Assembly: GCA_020047885.1 (NCBI GenBank)
Contig: JAIFNF010000272.1
Coordinates: 1-28,131 of the forward strand
Direction of reading: 5' to 3'
Origin: Gammaproteobacteria bacterium
GTDB taxonomy: Bacteria; Pseudomonadota; Gammaproteobacteria; Competibacterales; Competibacteraceae
DNA length: 28,131 nucleotides
A model generated the notes under the pieces. That model searched no databases. It saw nothing but the letters and a program-made list of their open reading frames with translations, and was not told where the DNA came from. Both the position numbers and the translations under genes were made by a program. How positions within the stretch are numbered: position 1 is the first letter of the stretch; every line of letters begins with the position of its first letter. Shown in pieces: positions 25,028-28,131 of the stretch.

Positions 25028-26602
25028 TCAGGCGCGCACCACCTGAATGCGTCGACCCTGGGGGCTGGTCTGTTCGGTGCAGTTGGTGCGTTCAGCGATG
25101 GGCGGCTGCCCGGTTCGCCGGTCGAAGATCACCAGCCAGCCGGTATCAAGTCCCAGTCCGGCCAGATAACTGTCCAACTGGGCCAGGCCGTTTTGCAGTG
25201 GATCGGGATAACCATCGCGCCAGACCTTGAGTTCCATCCCCAGCGTGACTTGGCCATAGCGCAGACAGAGATCCATCCGTCCGGAGCCGATGGCGTATTC
25301 CCGCTCCAGCGTTCCGTCACCGTTGACGACGCGATGCAGGAAGGCCATCAGCACCAGATGCGGAGCGATTTCGTGATAGGGGGCGCTGCTGAGGAGCGGT
25401 TGGCCGTGTTGCCGCCAGAAGGCTAGAAAGGTCTCCAGCAGGCGTTCGGGATTCAGGCTCCCGTCGGTATTTAACCAGGTGGGCGCAATCTGCGGCAGGG
25501 AGGCTTGCGGCGTAAACGCCAAAGCGCGGGGCAGGACTTCGCGGTAAATGGGATTGGCAATCGTCAGACCCTGACCGCCCGCCATGCGGCACAGACCCAG
25601 ATCGAGTAGGTATTGAACGTCATCGTCAGGGACACCGTCCAGCGTAGTCCCAGCCAGCATCGGTTCGATGACCCGCCGCACCCGGTTCTCACGCAGCTTG
25701 TCGGCGAGTTGATCCAGATGCGTAACCCGGTTGACGATCAGTCGTTCTTTAGCTCGGTCGATGAGGTCAGCGGTGATCGGTTGGCTGCGGTCGTGGCCAG
25801 CGGTCCGCTCGAAACAGGTCTCGTAGGCCAGGGCATTGACCAACCACGGCTGGCCCAAGGTCAGATGCCAGACCCGATCCAGCGCTTCGGGGGTGAAAAT
25901 TTGCCCGGTTTCCGTGGTGTGTTCCTGGAGCAGAGTGGCGACCTCGACAGCGGTGAAATCGCCGAGGCGTAGTGATTTAGCTTTGATGTTGAAGGCACTG
26001 CCGCCGGTGATGATCGCAGCCTCAGCGTGGGAGTGAATCCGGTAGTCACGCAAATCGCGCACCCCGCACAGGATGACGGTCTGCGGAAAGGCGGCGGGTC
26101 GCTGGTTGTAGCCCGTCCGCAACTGCCGTAAGAGTGAAATCAGGGTGTCGCCCACCAGGGCATCCACTTCGTCTAACAGCAACACGGCCGGTCGCGGATC
26201 AGCCGCCGCCCAGAACTCCAGCAACTGGACGAGCCGGTCACTGGCGGGAACGGCGGCACCGCCCTCCCGATACCAGTCGGCGAGTCGAGGCTCTTGCAGA
26301 TACAGCCGCGCTGAGCGACCCAGAACGCTGCAGATCGTCGCCATCCCCTCGTTGACATCCTCACGGGCGGTCTGTACGCCCTCGATATTGGCATAGAGCG
26401 TCCGGTAGCGGCCTTCGCGGTTGAGATAGTCCATCAGCGCCAGCAGGCAGGAGGTCTTGCCGGTCTGGCGCGGGGCGTGGAGCAAAAAATATTTCTTCTG
26501 GTCGATGAGTGTCAGGATCTCGTCGAGATTCCAACGACTTAGAGGCGGCAGATAGTAGTGATCTTCGGGCCGGACCGGGCCTTCGGTGTTGAAGAAGCGC
26601 AT
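25028..26602 (-). CDS. AAA ATPase with C-terminal PD-(D/E)XK-like domain, tandem copy 1
   Basis: The 524-residue protein begins MRFFNTEGPV, then has Walker A HAPRQTGKTS at 42-51 and Walker B VLLLDEVD at 140-147, both within a STAND/AAA-like domain of about 20-330. The C-terminal region has GRMDLCLRY and GMELKVW, giving D444 and E457-x-K459, the D...ExK signature of PD-(D/E)XK nuclease-like folds. The family (AAA-ATPase-like proteins, often multi-copy) is of unknown role, and no phage or defence gene is adjacent. The frame runs to 26671, but ATG 26602 has GGAG eight bases upstream. An ATG at 26662, with AAGGGG ten bases before it, is a possible alternative. The very similar gene 253 bases upstream is a second copy. 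Confidence 0.85.
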   Translation of the reverse strand: MRFFNTEGPVRPEDHYYLPPLSRWNLDEILTLIDQKKYFLLHAPRQTGKTSCLLALMDYLNREGRYRTLYANIEGVQTAREDVNEGMATICSVLGRSARLYLQEPRLADWYREGGAAVPASDRLVQLLEFWAAADPRPAVLLLDEVDALVGDTLISLLRQLRTGYNQRPAAFPQTVILCGVRDLRDYRIHSHAEAAIITGGSAFNIKAKSLRLGDFTAVEVATLLQEHTTETGQIFTPEALDRVWHLTLGQPWLVNALAYETCFERTAGHDRSQPITADLIDRAKERLIVNRVTHLDQLADKLRENRVRRVIEPMLAGTTLDGVPDDDVQYLLDLGLCRMAGGQGLTIANPIYREVLPRALAFTPQASLPQIAPTWLNTDGSLNPERLLETFLAFWRQHGQPLLSSAPYHEIAPHLVLMAFLHRVVNGDGTLEREYAIGSGRMDLCLRYGQVTLGMELKVWRDGYPDPLQNGLAQLDSYLAGLGLDTGWLVIFDRRTGQPPIAERTNCTEQTSPQGRRIQVVRA

Positions 26603-26664
26603 GGCGAAACTCCGGGGGACAGGGGCAGGAGGGAAGTATAGCAGGCGGCGTGTGGACCTCATTG

Positions 26665-26723
26665 TGCTCAATCCCCTTCAGCCCGTGAGCTGCTTATCTC
26701 CTTATAAATGAACCCATTGAGCA
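26665..26723. repeat. Inverted repeat TGCTCAAT/ATTGAGCA upstream of AAA copy 1
   Basis: A perfect 8-bp inverted pair at 26665-26672 and 26716-26723 surrounds 43 bases that contain a smaller CAGC/GCTG stem and, on the minus strand, an AAGGAG site. It lies 60 to 120 bases before the ATPase start. It could be a regulatory hairpin or a transposition scar. Confidence 0.4.
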
Positions 26724-26740
26724 TTTGTAACCGTTCAGTC

Positions 26741-26766
26741 CTCCCCTTTAGCAAAGAGGGGTGAGG
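26741..26766. repeat. Imperfect palindrome with CCCC/GGGG arms
   Basis: CTCCCCTTT and AAAGAGGGGTGAG pair around an AGC loop with a small bulge. The sequence belongs to a common intergenic repeat type seen as AATCCCCCCT/TAAAGGGG in many genomes. It lies between the two ATPase copies and may act as terminator of the second copy. Confidence 0.5.
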
Positions 26767-26854
26767 GGGGATTTGGGTCCCTTTACTCGTGTAGCCTTTC
26801 CCGGTGTAGCCGGAATCTCTCGGTTTAGGGAGAGGGATGTATTTGGGCGGGCGT

Positions 26855-28131
26855 TCAGGCGCGCACGACCTGGATGAGCCGACCCTGGGGACTGCGCTGC
26901 TCGGTGCTGGTGGTGCGTTCAGCAATCGGCGGCTGCCCGGTTCGCCGGTCGAAGATCACCAGCCAGCCGGTATCGAGGCCCAGTCCGGCCAGATAGCTGT
27001 CCAACTGGGCCAAGCCGTTTTGCAGTGGATCGGGGGCACCATCGCGCCAGACCTTGAGTTCCATCCCCAGCGTGACCTGGCCATACCGTAAACAGAGATC
27101 CATCCGCCCGGAGCCGATGGCGTATTCCCGTTCCAGCGTCCCGTCTCCATTGACCACCCGGTGCAGGAACGCCATCAGCACCAGATGTGGGGCGATTTCG
27201 TGATAAGGCGCACTGCCGAGCAGTGGCTGACCGTGTTGACACCAGAAGTCGAGAAAGGCGGCCAGCAGGCGTTCAGGATTCAGACTCCCGTTGGCATTCA
27301 GCCAGGTCGGAACGATCTGGGGCAGGGTATCCTGGGGACCGCTGGCCAGGGCGCGTGGTAACACTTCCCGGTAGATCGGATTGGCGACCACCAGTCCCCC
27401 CACGCCATCACGGCGCAGCAGACCCAGGTCGACCAGATACTGGCGGTCATCTTCCGGCGCGGCGTCCATGAGCGTCCCGGCCAGCATCGGCTCGATCACC
27501 CGCCGCACCCGGTCCTCGCGCAGCTTGTCGGCGAGTTGATCCAGATGCGTAACCCGGTTGACGATCAGGTACTCCTTCGCTTGGTCAATCGTAGCCACCG
27601 TTATCGGTCGACTCCGATCACGTCCTTCTGGTCGGCGGAAACAGGCGTGATAGGCCAGGGCATTGACCAACCACGGCTGGCCCTGGGTCAGATACCAGAC
27701 CCGATCCAGCGCTTCGGGGGTGAAAACTTGCCCGGTTTCCGTGGTGTGTTCCTGAAGCAGGGTCGTGACCTCATCCGTGGTGAAATCGCCCAGCCGCAAG
27801 GATTCCGCCTTGATATTGAAGGCGCTGCCGCCAGTGATCGGACTGGGTTCGGAGCGGGCGTGAATCCGGTAGTCGCGCAGGTCGCGCACCCCGCACAGAA
27901 TGACCGTCTGTGGAAAAGCGGTAGGCCGCTGGTTGTAGCCCGCCCGGAGTTGGCGCAACAGCGAAATGAGCGTGTCGCCCACCAGAGCATCCACCTCGTC
28001 CAACAGTAATACAGCGGGGCGTGGATCGGCCGCCGCCCAAAATTCGAGCAACTGGACAAGCCGATCATCAGCAGGAACGGCAGCGCCGCCATCCCGATAC
28101 CAGTCGGCGAGCCGCCCATCCTGCAAATACA
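26855..28131 (-). CDS. AAA ATPase with C-terminal PD-(D/E)XK-like domain, tandem copy 2 (partial)
   Basis: The gene continues past the right edge, so only about 424 residues from the C-terminal side are visible; the first ~100 residues, including Walker A, lie outside the window. The Walker B VLLLDEVD is present, as are the sensor-like CGVRDLRDYR block and the same GRMDLCLRY...ELK nuclease-like signature. The last ~105 residues before the tail differ from copy 1 at only two positions in the part I compared, while the middle, about the ACF/RTAGHDR area and the LPRAL region, differs more. The end RLIQVVRA matches copy 1. The pair arose by duplication and may exchange sequence by gene conversion. 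Its start and promoter cannot be judged. Confidence 0.85.
   Translation of the reverse strand, partial: YLQDGRLADWYRDGGAAVPADDRLVQLLEFWAAADPRPAVLLLDEVDALVGDTLISLLRQLRAGYNQRPTAFPQTVILCGVRDLRDYRIHARSEPSPITGGSAFNIKAESLRLGDFTTDEVTTLLQEHTTETGQVFTPEALDRVWYLTQGQPWLVNALAYHACFRRPEGRDRSRPITVATIDQAKEYLIVNRVTHLDQLADKLREDRVRRVIEPMLAGTLMDAAPEDDRQYLVDLGLLRRDGVGGLVVANPIYREVLPRALASGPQDTLPQIVPTWLNANGSLNPERLLAAFLDFWCQHGQPLLGSAPYHEIAPHLVLMAFLHRVVNGDGTLEREYAIGSGRMDLCLRYGQVTLGMELKVWRDGAPDPLQNGLAQLDSYLAGLGLDTGWLVIFDRRTGQPPIAERTTSTEQRSPQGRLIQVVRA

Overview
The window looks like a piece of a fairly GC-rich proteobacterial chromosome, most likely gammaproteobacterial. MazG and the YgiQ-type radical SAM protein read very close to their enterobacterial counterparts as I remember them. 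The genus cannot be fixed from the sequence alone. Both strands are densely coded. No tRNA, rRNA or CRISPR array was recognised, and no stretch over about 300 bases lacks a gene.

Layout. (1) 1-5591, minus strand: an HDOD protein, a YgiQ-type radical SAM protein, a DNA methyltransferase fused to a nuclease-like domain, and mazG. The last two overlap by 4 bases. The far left edge looks like the end of an IS200/IS605-type element, and mazG now reads into it. (2) 5748-8450, plus strand: a thiazole uptake unit, with a ThiW-type S component followed by one polypeptide that joins two ECF ATPases and the T component. (3) 8460-10205, minus strand: an RsbW-like anti-sigma kinase and an RsbU/SpoIIE-like phosphatase that has lost the front half of its catalytic domain. 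A 9-codon leader ORF precedes the phosphatase. (4) 10348-20123, plus strand: a surface polysaccharide cluster with UDP-galactopyranose mutase, a GlfT-like transferase, several GT2-type transferases, a SAM methyltransferase, a small coiled-coil protein and a DUF707 protein with NPDVA-type repeats. No flippase, polymerase or ABC exporter is in view, so export must be encoded elsewhere. (5) 20153-20278: a nested palindromic repeat at a convergent junction. (6) 20275-24949, minus strand: a NuoM-like subunit and a giant NuoL-NuoM fusion, with no other complex I gene in view. (7) 25028-28131, minus strand: two closely related tandem genes for AAA ATPases with a C-terminal PD-(D/E)XK-like domain, the second cut by the window edge.

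How the parts work together. Glf supplies UDP-galactofuranose, the GT2 proteins would assemble and decorate a galactofuranose-containing glycan, and the methyltransferase may modify it. ThiW plus the fused ECF protein would form a complete transporter without a shared energising module. The switch pair in block 3 would normally control an anti-anti-sigma protein, but the phosphatase appears catalytically broken. The NuoL-M/NuoM pair is the most unusual part: it resembles the proton-pumping arm of complex I without its core, and the fused chain has lost several proton-path residues that the separate NuoM keeps.
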